DNA of 64,000 nt, taken from positions 107,493 through 171,492 of the forward strand of contig NZ_CANMVL010000001.1 of assembly GCF_947501415.1 (NCBI RefSeq). The letters are read 5' to 3'. A model generated the notes under the pieces. It worked only from the letters and a program-made list of their open reading frames with translations, did no database searches and had not been told where the DNA came from. Shown here in pieces: positions 52,686 to 60,899 of the stretch (position 1 is its first letter; every line of letters starts with the position of its first letter). Source of the stretch: an uncultured Halomonas sp. (GTDB lineage Bacteria; Pseudomonadota; Gammaproteobacteria; Pseudomonadales; Halomonadaceae). The position numbers and the translations under genes are program-made.

Positions 52686-53296
52686 GACACCTCCTCGGCG
52701 TCGGCCCCTCCCGGGCGACACTCCAGGCTGGCGGTGGCCCGGGCCAGGGCCTGGGAGGCCTGGTTGCTGTTCAGGCGCCCCGTCGGCCCCGAGAGGGCCA
52801 GCCAGCGCCGGGGTACGCCCGGTAGTTCGGGCAGTGGTTGGGTGACCATGACACCGCCGGCGAAGGCGAGGCAGGGCGGCATGCTGGGGTCCAGGGGCCA
52901 CCCCATGCCCGGATGCAGGTCATGACGCAGCGGAGTGGCGGGCAGGGAGGCGAGGCGGCACTCGACCGTCTCTCCGACCTGCTCCAGCAGTGAGGCCGTC
53001 TCGCCGAGCTCCCTGGCCATCTCATCGAGGAGTGGCTGGACCCGGGCGGCGAGTCGTTGGGCGGGCGCCTGTCGGCGTGCCAGCCGCCCGGGGCTGTCGC
53101 CCAGTTGCCAGAGGCCATCGCTACCGCGGCGCACGTAGTCGAAGCGGGCCAGCGAGCCGAGTAGCCGCAGCAGGGTGCTCTTGTAGAAGCCGGTGGCCTG
53201 GGCCAGTTCGGCGAGGCTCATGGTGGTGCGCTCTCCGTCGAAGGCCTCCAGTACCGTCAAGGCGCGCTCGACGGCTTCCACGCGATCCTGCGCCAT
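52682..53296 (-). CDS. IclR family transcriptional regulator with shortened effector domain
   Basis: This is a 204-residue IclR-type regulator, about 40-50 residues shorter than usual. The N-terminal winged helix is clear: VEAVERALTVLEAFDGERTT, LAELAQATGFYKSTLLRLLG and the wing. The effector domain has its beginning (VQPLLDEMARELGETASLL) and end (WLALSGPTGRLNSNQASQAL), but the middle, where most members have GKALLA plus about 45 residues, is collapsed to SMPPCLAFAGGVMVTQP. It is the first gene of a four-gene coupled operon with tctD, tctE and the binding protein. Start 53296 begins the conserved MAQDRVEAVERAL. Confidence 0.83.
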   Translation of the reverse strand: MAQDRVEAVERALTVLEAFDGERTTMSLAELAQATGFYKSTLLRLLGSLARFDYVRRGSDGLWQLGDSPGRLARRQAPAQRLAARVQPLLDEMARELGETASLLEQVGETVECRLASLPATPLRHDLHPGMGWPLDPSMPPCLAFAGGVMVTQPLPELPGVPRRWLALSGPTGRLNSNQASQALARATASLECRPGGADAEEVS

Positions 53297-53417
53297 ACTC
53301 GAAATCTCCTTGGGGACGACACCGCCAAGCGGGGTTGCGGGGTGGCACCCGGCGGCGTCGTACTTTGGTCGCAATCCACCCGGGCGGTGTTGACGCCTCG
53401 GGTGGTGCCCACTAGGT

Positions 53418-53452
53418 TTCTACTCTGAAGAATGAGGTTCTGCCTTACAGAA
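53418..53452. promoter_or_regulatory. Two spaced TTCT..AGAA palindromes upstream of tctC
   Basis: TTCTG-CCTTA-CAGAA (53438-53452) is a perfect interrupted palindrome. A weaker TTCT-N7-AGAA (53418-53432) has its centre 20 bases away, about two helical turns. They lie between the divergent iclR and tctC genes and are candidate sites for TctD or the IclR protein. Confidence 0.5.
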
Positions 53453-53526
53453 TTGTAAGCCAGATGACAGTACCCGGCAAGACGCCTGCTCTTGCTTTCA
53501 CCCGACACAATAAAGGGGACACCTTC

Positions 53527-54513
53527 ATGTTGATCAAGACGTCGCTCAGCCTCGCCGCCGTCGCCGCACTGACAGTCGGCGCCGGAAGTGCCATGGCGTT
53601 CGAACCCGAGGGCAAGGTGGAGTGCATCGCGCCCGCGGATCCCGGTGGCGGCTGGGACTTCACCTGCCGAAGCGTTGGCAATGTCCTGCAGGACCTGGAC
53701 CTGGTGCCCGGTAACGTTCAGACCCTGAACATGGCGGGGGCCGGCGGTGGTGTGGCCTATGCCCATGTGGTGAGCAAGCGTGCCGGTGACGAGCAGCTGC
53801 TGGTTGCGGCCTCGACCGCCACCACGACCCGCCTGGCCCAGGGCCAGTTTCCGGGCATGGACGCCGACATGGTCAACTGGATCGGGGCACTTGGCGCCGA
53901 CTACGGCGTGATCGCGGTCGCCGCGGACTCCGAGTACCAGGATCTGCCGGCCCTGATGGAGGCGATCGACGAGGATCCCCGCAGCGTCAAGTTCGCCGGG
54001 GGCAGCGCCAAGGGCGGCTGGGACCATCTGAAGGTACTGATCGCCGCCGATGCCGCCGGTGTCGATGAGCTTCCACGAATTCCCTACCTCTCCTACAACA
54101 ATGGGGGAGAGGCGATGACCCAGGTGGTCGGCGGCCACGTGGATGCCTTTACCGGCGATATCTCCGAGGCCCAGGGGTTCATGGAGTCGGGGGATCTCAG
54201 GGTTCTCGCGGTGCTTTCCGAGGAGAGGCTGCCAGGAGAGTTCGATCAGATTCCGACCGCCATCGAGCAGGGTATCGAGGCCGTGGGTCCCAACTGGCGT
54301 GGCTTCTATATGCCCGCCGATATCTCCGACGCGTCCCGTGAGTACTGGCTCGAGGCCATGGATACCATCTATGAGAGCGATCAGTGGAAGGAGCTGATGG
54401 TCAGCAATGGCCTGATGCCGTTCCATATGACGTCCGAGGAGTTCGAGACCTTCGTCAAGGAGCAGATCGCCGATATCGAGCAGCTCTCCAAGGACATCGG
54501 GCTGATCCAGTGA
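53527..54513 (+). CDS. tctC: Tripartite tricarboxylate transporter substrate-binding protein
   Basis: TctC is the periplasmic receptor of a TTT-family transporter. It has 328 residues: a signal peptide (about 1-22, SLAAVAALTVGAGSAMAF), CIAPADPGGGWDFTCR near the mature N-terminus, the typical FAGGSAKGGWDHL loop, and GGEAMTQVVGGHVDAFTGDI. The start at 53527 follows AAAGGGGACACC and gives a proper signal peptide. Substrates of TTT receptors range from citrate to aromatic acids; this one cannot be assigned from sequence. Confidence 0.92.
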   Translation: MLIKTSLSLAAVAALTVGAGSAMAFEPEGKVECIAPADPGGGWDFTCRSVGNVLQDLDLVPGNVQTLNMAGAGGGVAYAHVVSKRAGDEQLLVAASTATTTRLAQGQFPGMDADMVNWIGALGADYGVIAVAADSEYQDLPALMEAIDEDPRSVKFAGGSAKGGWDHLKVLIAADAAGVDELPRIPYLSYNNGGEAMTQVVGGHVDAFTGDISEAQGFMESGDLRVLAVLSEERLPGEFDQIPTAIEQGIEAVGPNWRGFYMPADISDASREYWLEAMDTIYESDQWKELMVSNGLMPFHMTSEEFETFVKEQIADIEQLSKDIGLIQ

Positions 54514-54518
54514 GTACC

Positions 54519-54965
54519 ATGAACGATCGCATCTTCGGCATTCTGCTGATCACCCTGGCCGTCGCGTACGGCTGGGGTGCCACGCAGCTTCCTGCGCCCT
54601 TCGGTGGCAGCGAGGCGGTGGGGCCCGAGACCTTCCCGCTGCTGCTCTCCGTGGTGCTGGTCCTCGCAAGCCTCTATCTCGTCGTGCGCCCCGATCCCGA
54701 CAACGCCTGGCCCTGGAGTCGCACCGGCCTGGAGCTGGTGATAGCGGTGGTGGTGCTGGTGCTTTATGCGGCGCTGTTGCAGCCACTGGGCTTTATCATC
54801 AGTACGACCCTGGCGGTGGGTACCCTGTGCTGGCGGATGGGTAGCGCCCCGCTGCGCGCCTTCATCACCGGGGCGGCCTCCGGGGTGGGCGTGTTTCTGC
54901 TGTTCAACTTTGCCCTCGATCTGGCCTTGCCGTTGGGGCTGCTCTCTTTCCTGGAGGTGAGTTGA
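54519..54965 (+). CDS. tctB: Tripartite tricarboxylate transporter small membrane subunit
   Basis: TctB is the small four-helix membrane subunit of the TTT transporter. It has 148 residues, with hydrophobic segments near 6-24, 43-60, 75-95 and 117-142 and the family stretch GPETFPLLLSVVLVLASLYL. It begins five bases after the tctC stop; a GTG at 54510 overlapping tctC is an alternative start. Its TGA overlaps the tctA ATG. Confidence 0.88.
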   Translation: MNDRIFGILLITLAVAYGWGATQLPAPFGGSEAVGPETFPLLLSVVLVLASLYLVVRPDPDNAWPWSRTGLELVIAVVVLVLYAALLQPLGFIISTTLAVGTLCWRMGSAPLRAFITGAASGVGVFLLFNFALDLALPLGLLSFLEVS

Positions 54966-56494
54966 TGGAGACCCTCGGCTATCTGATCGACGGCTTCGGG
55001 GTAGCCCTGGCGCCGCATAATCTGATGTTCGCACTGCTCGGCGCCTTCCTGGGGACGCTGATCGGTGCCCTGCCGGGCCTGGGGCCGGCCAACGGGGTCG
55101 CGATTCTGATCCCGCTGGCCTTCAGCCTGGGGCTGGCGCCCGAAACGGCACTGATCATGCTGACCGCGGTCTACGCCGGGGCCATGTATGGTGGACGGAT
55201 CTCCTCGATCCTGCTCAATATCCCCGGCGACGAACCGGCGATGATGACCTGCCTGGATGGCTACCCCATGGCCCGCCAGGGCAAAGCCGCCGAGGCGCTG
55301 GCGATCTCTGCGGTGGCGTCGTTCATCGGTAGCCTGATCGCGACCATCGGCTTGATCCTGCTGGCGCCGCTGCTGGCGCGGTTTGCCTTGACCTTCGGCC
55401 CCGCGGAGTATTTCGCGCTGTTTCTGCTGGCGTTTGCCACCCTGGGGGGGATCACCGGCAAGAACCCCATGAAGACAGTGGTGGCGGCCTGTATCGGCCT
55501 GATGATCGCGACAGTGGGGATCGATAACACCGGCGTGCAGCGCTATACCTTCGGTGTGCTGGAACTTTACGAAGGGGTGGACTTCATCATCGCCATCGTC
55601 GGCCTGTTTGCCATCTCCGAGTTGCTGTTCTTCATCGAGGAGAAGGCCGGCGGCGGCAAGGAAAAGATGGTCGTCAACAAGCTGTCGCTGAAGTGGGCCG
55701 ATATCCGCAATATCCTTCCGTCGAGCCTCAGGGGGGGTGTGCTGGGGTTTATCGCGGGGGTGCTCCCGGGGGCTGGGGCGTCGCTGGGCAGCTTTATCGG
55801 CTATACCCTGGAGAAGAAGGTGGTCGGCAAGAAGGGCTATTTCGGCCAGGGTGACCCGCGTGGCGTGGCCGGCCCCGAAGCCGGCAACAACGGGGCCTCC
55901 AGCGGTGCGCTGGTGCCCATGCTGACGCTGGGGGTGCCGGGAAGCGGTACCACGGCGGTACTGCTGGCACTGCTGATCTCGCTGAACATCACCCCCGGGC
56001 CCTTGATGTTCACCCAGAATGCCGACATCGTCTGGGGGGTGATCGCGGCACTGCTGATCGGCAATTTCCTGCTGCTGCTGTTGAACATTCCGTTGGTGGG
56101 GATCTTCGTGAAGCTGCTCTCGGTGCCGCCGATGTTCCTGCTGCCGATCGTGACCATGGTCGCCTTCGTGGGCATCTACTCGATCAGCAACACCACCTTC
56201 GATCTCTACTTCATGGTGGCCTTCGGCGTGGCGGGCTATCTCTTCCGCAAGCTGGAGATTCCGCTGGTGCCGATCATCCTCGGCCTGCTGCTGGGCCCCG
56301 AGATGGAGAAGAACCTGCGTCACGCCATGGATATCTCCGATGGTGACTGGACCGTGCTTTGGGATAGTGGCCTGGCCATCGGGCTGTGGGTGTTCGCCGG
56401 TCTGGGGCTGATTCTGCCCTATGTCGTTGGCCCTCTGCTGCGTCGACGCATGAAGGTCGCGTCGGCATCGTCCGGCAACCCCGAAGGGGACTGA
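54965..56494 (+). CDS. tctA: Tripartite tricarboxylate transporter large membrane subunit
   Basis: TctA is the large (about 12-helix) subunit of the TTT transporter. It has 509 residues, with the two characteristic repeats GTLIGALPGLGPANGVAILI (about 26-45) and GFIAGVLPGAGASLGSFIGY, and GGRISSILLNIPGDEPAMMT with its internal counterpart MLTLGVPGSGTTAVLLALLI. It is translationally coupled to tctB and followed by a terminator. A TTG one codon earlier is in frame. Confidence 0.95.
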   Translation: METLGYLIDGFGVALAPHNLMFALLGAFLGTLIGALPGLGPANGVAILIPLAFSLGLAPETALIMLTAVYAGAMYGGRISSILLNIPGDEPAMMTCLDGYPMARQGKAAEALAISAVASFIGSLIATIGLILLAPLLARFALTFGPAEYFALFLLAFATLGGITGKNPMKTVVAACIGLMIATVGIDNTGVQRYTFGVLELYEGVDFIIAIVGLFAISELLFFIEEKAGGGKEKMVVNKLSLKWADIRNILPSSLRGGVLGFIAGVLPGAGASLGSFIGYTLEKKVVGKKGYFGQGDPRGVAGPEAGNNGASSGALVPMLTLGVPGSGTTAVLLALLISLNITPGPLMFTQNADIVWGVIAALLIGNFLLLLLNIPLVGIFVKLLSVPPMFLLPIVTMVAFVGIYSISNTTFDLYFMVAFGVAGYLFRKLEIPLVPIILGLLLGPEMEKNLRHAMDISDGDWTVLWDSGLAIGLWVFAGLGLILPYVVGPLLRRRMKVASASSGNPEGD

Positions 56495-56513
56495 GCCTTC
56501 CCGGGGGTGGCGA

Positions 56514-56552
56514 AGCGGGGCGTCGACTCGGTCGGCGCCCCGCTCTGTCTTT
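56514..56552 (+). terminator. Rho-independent terminator after tctA
   Basis: Nine-bp stem AGCGGGGCG / CGCCCCGCT (56514-56522 with 56536-56544) with a 13-base loop, followed by CTGTCTTT. Confidence 0.7.
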
Positions 56553-56645
56553 AGCGGGCCATGGCTCGCGCACTGCGCTTTTCCTTCTGCCCGGGTATGC
56601 TGGTCCGAGTATCAGCAGAGAGTGAATCATCGGTGGGGGCGGCAG

Positions 56646-58097
56646 ATGGTCAGGACGAGGACGCGACGCATGGGACTGTGGATTCTGGCGGTGCTGGTGC
56701 TGGCGTGGGGCGGCATGGGGATCTGGCAGCGCGCCAAGCCACTCCCCGACGGGCTGGGTGTGACCCATCCCGAGCGGCCCGCCGAACAGGTGCGCTTTCT
56801 GGCCGATCGCACCTGGTATGACGCCCAAGGCAGGCGCCATCTCGACCAGGCCATCTTCGATGAGGCGCTGGCGTTGATCGGGCAGGCACGTCGGCTGGTG
56901 GTGGCAGACATGTTCCTGTTCAACGACTTTGCCGGGAGTGCCGCCGGCGAGGCGTTCCGCCCCCTCTCGGCGCAATTGACCCAGGCGCTGATCGAGCAGA
57001 AGCGTGACTACCCAGAGCTCGATGCCGTGGTGATCACCGACCCGCTCAACACCCTCTACGGCGGCCTCGTGCTCGATCACTTCGAGCGCCTGCGTCAGGC
57101 AGGGGTGCGGGTGGTCGAGACCGATCTGGCCCGATTGCGTGCTTCCAATCCGTTCTGGTCCGGGCTATGGCACCTGGGGCCGCGTTGGCTCGGCAATCGT
57201 GCCGATGGCGGCTGGCTGCCCAATGTGCTGGGGCCGGGGCGCGTCACCCTGCGCAGCTATCTGGCCCTGCTCAACTTCAATGCCAATCACCGCAAGACGC
57301 TGGTGGTGGATCGCGGTGAAGAGTGGGCGGGGCTGGTGACCTCGGCCAACCCCCATGATGCCAGCAGCCTGCACGGCAATGTGGCGCTGGCCTTCCAGGG
57401 GGCAGCAGCGCTGGACCTGCTGGCCAGTGAGCGGAGCGTGGCGTCCTGGTCGGGTATCACCCTGCCCGACCCCGGACCCGGCCCGGCATCCCCGCCGCCG
57501 TCGGCGGGGGCTAAAGTGCAGCTGCTGACCGAGGGCGCGATTCGCGATGCCCTGCTGGCCGCCATTTCGGCCAGTGACCCCGATGACCGCCTCGATGTGG
57601 CGGTGTTCTATCTGGCCCACCGCGGGGTGATTGAGGCACTGGTGCAGGCGAAAAGCCGTGGCGTGCGGGTGAGGGTGCTGCTCGATCCCAATCGCGACGC
57701 CTTCGGCATCGAGAAGGGGGGGATTCCCAATCGGCCGGTGGCCCTCGAGCTTCATCGGCAGGGTGTGGAGGTGCGCTGGTGCGTGACGCATGGCGAGCAG
57801 TGTCACACCAAGTTACTGCTGCGTCGTCCGGCCGGCGGCGGTCAGGGCGAGCTGATTCTGGGCTCGGCAAACTTCACTCGACGCAACCTGGATAATCTCA
57901 ACCTCGAGACCAGTGTGCGCCTGGTGGGGCCGGCCGATACGTCGGCTCTCCAGGATGCCGGGGCCTTCTTCGATGAGCGCTGGAACAGTTCGCCCGAGCG
58001 TACCACCAGCGAGCCGTTTGACGCCTTCGAGAAGGCGTCGCTCTGGCAGCGTCTGCGCTACCGTGTCATGGAGGCGACGGGGCTATCCACCTTCTAG
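56646..58097 (+). CDS. Phospholipase D-like protein
   Basis: This is a 483-residue protein with an N-terminal membrane helix (about 10-27) and two phospholipase D/transphosphatidylase half-domains. The first HKD motif is canonical: NHRKTLVVD with the downstream TSANPHD. The second reads CHTKLLLRR with GSANFTRRN, so the usual Asp is Arg. Membrane-anchored members include cardiolipin synthases and uncharacterised PLD-like hydrolases; the reaction cannot be assigned. ATG 56646 follows a GGTGGGGGCGG stretch; a GTG at 56622 is in frame. It is convergent with the next gene. Confidence 0.85.
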   Translation: MVRTRTRRMGLWILAVLVLAWGGMGIWQRAKPLPDGLGVTHPERPAEQVRFLADRTWYDAQGRRHLDQAIFDEALALIGQARRLVVADMFLFNDFAGSAAGEAFRPLSAQLTQALIEQKRDYPELDAVVITDPLNTLYGGLVLDHFERLRQAGVRVVETDLARLRASNPFWSGLWHLGPRWLGNRADGGWLPNVLGPGRVTLRSYLALLNFNANHRKTLVVDRGEEWAGLVTSANPHDASSLHGNVALAFQGAAALDLLASERSVASWSGITLPDPGPGPASPPPSAGAKVQLLTEGAIRDALLAAISASDPDDRLDVAVFYLAHRGVIEALVQAKSRGVRVRVLLDPNRDAFGIEKGGIPNRPVALELHRQGVEVRWCVTHGEQCHTKLLLRRPAGGGQGELILGSANFTRRNLDNLNLETSVRLVGPADTSALQDAGAFFDERWNSSPERTTSEPFDAFEKASLWQRLRYRVMEATGLSTF

Positions 58098-58127
58098 CAC
58101 CGGCGGCAGGCATCGCCTCGCTGGTCA

Positions 58128-59060
58128 TTAATCCACATGGGTGACGGCCTGGCGACGAGCATCCAGGTGCCAGGGCAGGCCGAGACGGGCATTGCGCTCC
58201 AGCTCGGCGATCACCTGGGCACCCAGCAGCAGGATGATCGCGCCGACCTCCAGGCTCAGCAGCACCACGATCAGGGTGGCCAGGGAGCCGTAGACGGCGT
58301 TGACGAACGAGAGGTTAGCGAAGTAGTAGACCAGCAACAGGCGAACCCCCTCCCATAGCAGGGCGGCCACGAAGCCCCCTATCAGGGCACGACGCAGGGC
58401 GATCCTGACGACCGGGAGCACCTTGTAGATGGCGCTGAACAGCAGGAATACCCCGACGAAGCTGGTCAGGTTGAGTAACGGCTCGGAGAGCCCGGCCAGG
58501 GGCAGACCGTGTCCCGTCAATGCCAGTGTCAGGGTGTTGAGGCCGCTGACCAGGCTGACCACCAGGGTGAGTGCCAGCAGGCCCGCCCCCAGTACCACCA
58601 TAAAGGCGTAAGGGAGCAGTACCGAGACCCAGACGCTCCTCCCCTGGTGCTGGGAGTCCGGGGCGTGGAAGATGATCGCCAGGGCATCCTCGAGCATGCG
58701 GAAGGCGAAGGAGCTGAACAGAAGCAGGACAGGAAAGCCCAGCAGGCCGATTACCTCGCGCGACTCGAGCAGGGCGCGTACCGCTTCCAGCAGTACCTCG
58801 GCGTGGGCCGGTGCCAGGTGGCGGGCCTGGATCGAGAGCACCTCCAGCAGGTGCGCCCTGTCGACCACCTCGGCCAGCAGCACCACCAGCAGGGCAAACA
58901 GCGGCACGATGGAGAGCAGGATGTTATAGCCCACCCCGCCGGCGAGCAGCACGCCGCGGTTGCGCAGGAAGGCGCAGAGTACCCGCCACAGGAAACGTGT
59001 GACCCGCGGAAGCAGAGTGAGGGCAGGGGAGTGTGCAGGAGAGGAGGGTGTCATCGGCAT
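58128..59060 (-). CDS. YihY/BrkB family inner-membrane protein
   Basis: This is a roughly 310-residue membrane protein of the YihY (virulence factor BrkB) family, of unknown function. About six transmembrane segments are visible. Family sequences are LLAGGVGYNILLSIVPLFAL (about 39-58), VLPVVRIALRRALIGGFVAA and SFVNAVYGSLATLIVVLLSL. In-frame ATGs at 59075, 59060 and 59054 are all possible; 59060 is given as a compromise. No neighbour suggests a pathway. Confidence 0.85.
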   Translation of the reverse strand: MPMTPSSPAHSPALTLLPRVTRFLWRVLCAFLRNRGVLLAGGVGYNILLSIVPLFALLVVLLAEVVDRAHLLEVLSIQARHLAPAHAEVLLEAVRALLESREVIGLLGFPVLLLFSSFAFRMLEDALAIIFHAPDSQHQGRSVWVSVLLPYAFMVVLGAGLLALTLVVSLVSGLNTLTLALTGHGLPLAGLSEPLLNLTSFVGVFLLFSAIYKVLPVVRIALRRALIGGFVAALLWEGVRLLLVYYFANLSFVNAVYGSLATLIVVLLSLEVGAIILLLGAQVIAELERNARLGLPWHLDARRQAVTHVD

Positions 59061-59257
59061 GGCGATCCGCGGCAATTACCTCATCATACGCCCGCTCTGC
59101 CATCTGTCGTCAACGCGACACTTCGGTGTCGATCCTGCATCCCATGCGGAGAATGCGCATGGCGGGGTGTTACCGGAGCCCGCATAATGCGGTGGAACCG
59201 TTACCGGTGACTCCCCCTGATACTCTGTCACCCACCTTCTATCGACACTGAGACTCC

Positions 59258-59932
59258 ATGGCAAAATTCGAAGAGATCGGCACCGCTTCCATTCCCGGTC
59301 AGGGCACCAGGCTGCGCCTGCTAAAGCGTAACGATGAGTTCTCCATTCGCATCGCAGGCTCTCCCGGTGAGCTGATGAACACCCGTCTGCACGGCTCCGA
59401 GGACGCCCTGGCTGAGCTGGCCTGCGAGCGAGTTGCCGAGCGTCCCGGCGCCCGGGTACTGGTAGGTGGGCTAGGAATGGGCTTTACCCTGGCGGCGGCA
59501 CTCGCCGCCCTGGGCGAGGATGCCGAGGTCGTGGTGGCCGAGCTGGTGCCCGGCGTGGTGGAGTGGAACCGGGGGCCGCTGGGTGCTGCCGCCGGCCACC
59601 CGCTGAACGATGCGAGAACGCGGGTCGTGGTGGGAGATGTCGGAGAGCTGCTGCGGGACGAACCCGGCGGCTTCGATGCCATCCTGCTTGATGTCGACAA
59701 CGGCCCCGAGGGACTCACACGCCGCGAGAATGACTGGCTCTACTCGCCGAAGGGGCTGGCCGCCGCCCAGCGGGCGCTGCGTCCCGACGGGGTGCTGGCG
59801 GTGTGGTCGGCGGGCGAGGATCCGGCCTTCACCGAGCGCCTGCGGCGGGTCGGGCTGCTGGTCGAGACGGTCACGGTGCGTGCCCAGCGCCCGGGCAAGG
59901 GGGCCAGGCACTGCATCTGGCTGGCTTACTGA
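59258..59932 (+). CDS. Spermidine-synthase-like methyltransferase-fold protein
   Basis: This is a 224-residue Rossmann-fold protein similar to the spermidine synthase / SAM-methyltransferase superfamily. The nucleotide-binding region is ARVLVGGLGMGFTLAAALAA (about 69-88), followed by VVVAELVPGVVEWNRGP and FDAILLDVDNGPEGL. It lacks the N-terminal beta domain and the aspartate arrangement of true polyamine synthases, so a methyltransferase or an orphan role is more likely. GAGAC precedes the start. Confidence 0.8.
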   Translation: MAKFEEIGTASIPGQGTRLRLLKRNDEFSIRIAGSPGELMNTRLHGSEDALAELACERVAERPGARVLVGGLGMGFTLAAALAALGEDAEVVVAELVPGVVEWNRGPLGAAAGHPLNDARTRVVVGDVGELLRDEPGGFDAILLDVDNGPEGLTRRENDWLYSPKGLAAAQRALRPDGVLAVWSAGEDPAFTERLRRVGLLVETVTVRAQRPGKGARHCIWLAY

Positions 59933-60019
59933 AATGCCGGCCAGGCGAGTCGCAGTGACGCTTCCTTGCCTGACCCGGCAGCTTGCGAACAGAATCTTAT
60001 TCCCAGGGAGAGCCCCACG

Positions 60020-60751
60020 ATGAATGAAACGGTTGGCGGGGAGCGACTCTCCAAGCGGCTGGCTCGTGAGCTGCCCTGCTCACGCCGCGAGGCCGAGCTC
60101 TATATTGCCGGAGGCTGGGTGAGCGTCGATGGCCGGGTCGTTGAGGAGCCCCAGTTCAAGGTCGTCGACCAGGCGATCACGCTGCTGCCGGGAGCCACCC
60201 CCCGGGAGATTCCGCCGGCGACGCTGCTCTACCACTGTCCTGCCGATATGGACGCCAGCGAGGGAGAGGATCTGGCTAGACGCGTGATTCGCAAGGCCAC
60301 CCACTGGTCGGACGACCCTGCCGGAAAGGGGGTGTTGAAGGCGCACTTTCGTGGCCTGGTCACCTGCCTTCTGCTGGGGCCCGAGGAAGCGGGCTTGCTG
60401 GTGTTCACCCAGGATCGTGGTGTTGTCCGACGCCTCGAGGAGAAGCGCTCGCGGCTGGAGGAGGAGTGGCTGGTGGATGTGACCGGCAGCCTGGACGAGC
60501 ATGGGATGGCGGCATTGAGGGAGGGCTCGACGCTACCCGGTCAGCGCCTGACAGCGTGCAAGGTCAGCTGGCAAAGCGAGAATCGGTTACGCTTCGCCGC
60601 CAAGGGGGCGAGCCCGGGTCAGTTCGAGTCGATGTGCCGGGCCGTGGGCCTGGGCGTGGTGGCTAGCCGGCGCCTGCGCATTGGTGGCGTGTCATTGGGT
60701 GCGGTGCCTGCTGGGCGATGGCGTTACCTGCGTCGCGACGAGCGCTTCTAA
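60020..60751 (+). CDS. RsuA/RluF-family pseudouridine-synthase-like protein lacking the catalytic Asp
   Basis: This 243-residue protein has an N-terminal S4 RNA-binding domain (about 8-55, RLSKRLARELPCSRREAELY) and a domain related to the RsuA pseudouridine synthases. The end is family-typical: FESMCRAVGLGVVASRRLRI followed by GGVSLG. The catalytic GRLD motif before GLL..T.D is replaced by LLLG (117-120), putting Gly at the position of the nucleophilic Asp. The usual NKP near position 70 reads YHCPAD. It is therefore probably an RNA-binding protein without pseudouridylation activity (inference). ATG 60020 starts the S4 domain. Confidence 0.8.
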   Translation: MNETVGGERLSKRLARELPCSRREAELYIAGGWVSVDGRVVEEPQFKVVDQAITLLPGATPREIPPATLLYHCPADMDASEGEDLARRVIRKATHWSDDPAGKGVLKAHFRGLVTCLLLGPEEAGLLVFTQDRGVVRRLEEKRSRLEEEWLVDVTGSLDEHGMAALREGSTLPGQRLTACKVSWQSENRLRFAAKGASPGQFESMCRAVGLGVVASRRLRIGGVSLGAVPAGRWRYLRRDERF

Positions 60752-60899
60752 GACCCGGCGACGGCACACGGAGGTCCTTTCCCCGGTCGGTGCCGCTCTG
60801 TATGCTAATTTTGAGAACCGGTCACAGCTTGGCTTCGGCCATCGAGTGCCGAGCGGGTGTCGACCCCCAGGCTGAATCAATAACGAAAAGGATGCATCC

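Noticed and set aside
54764..56323. 519-codon minus-strand frame opposite tctB/tctA
   Set aside because: Extreme Gln/His/Arg content and no motif; it mirrors hydrophobic codons of the membrane protein on the plus strand.
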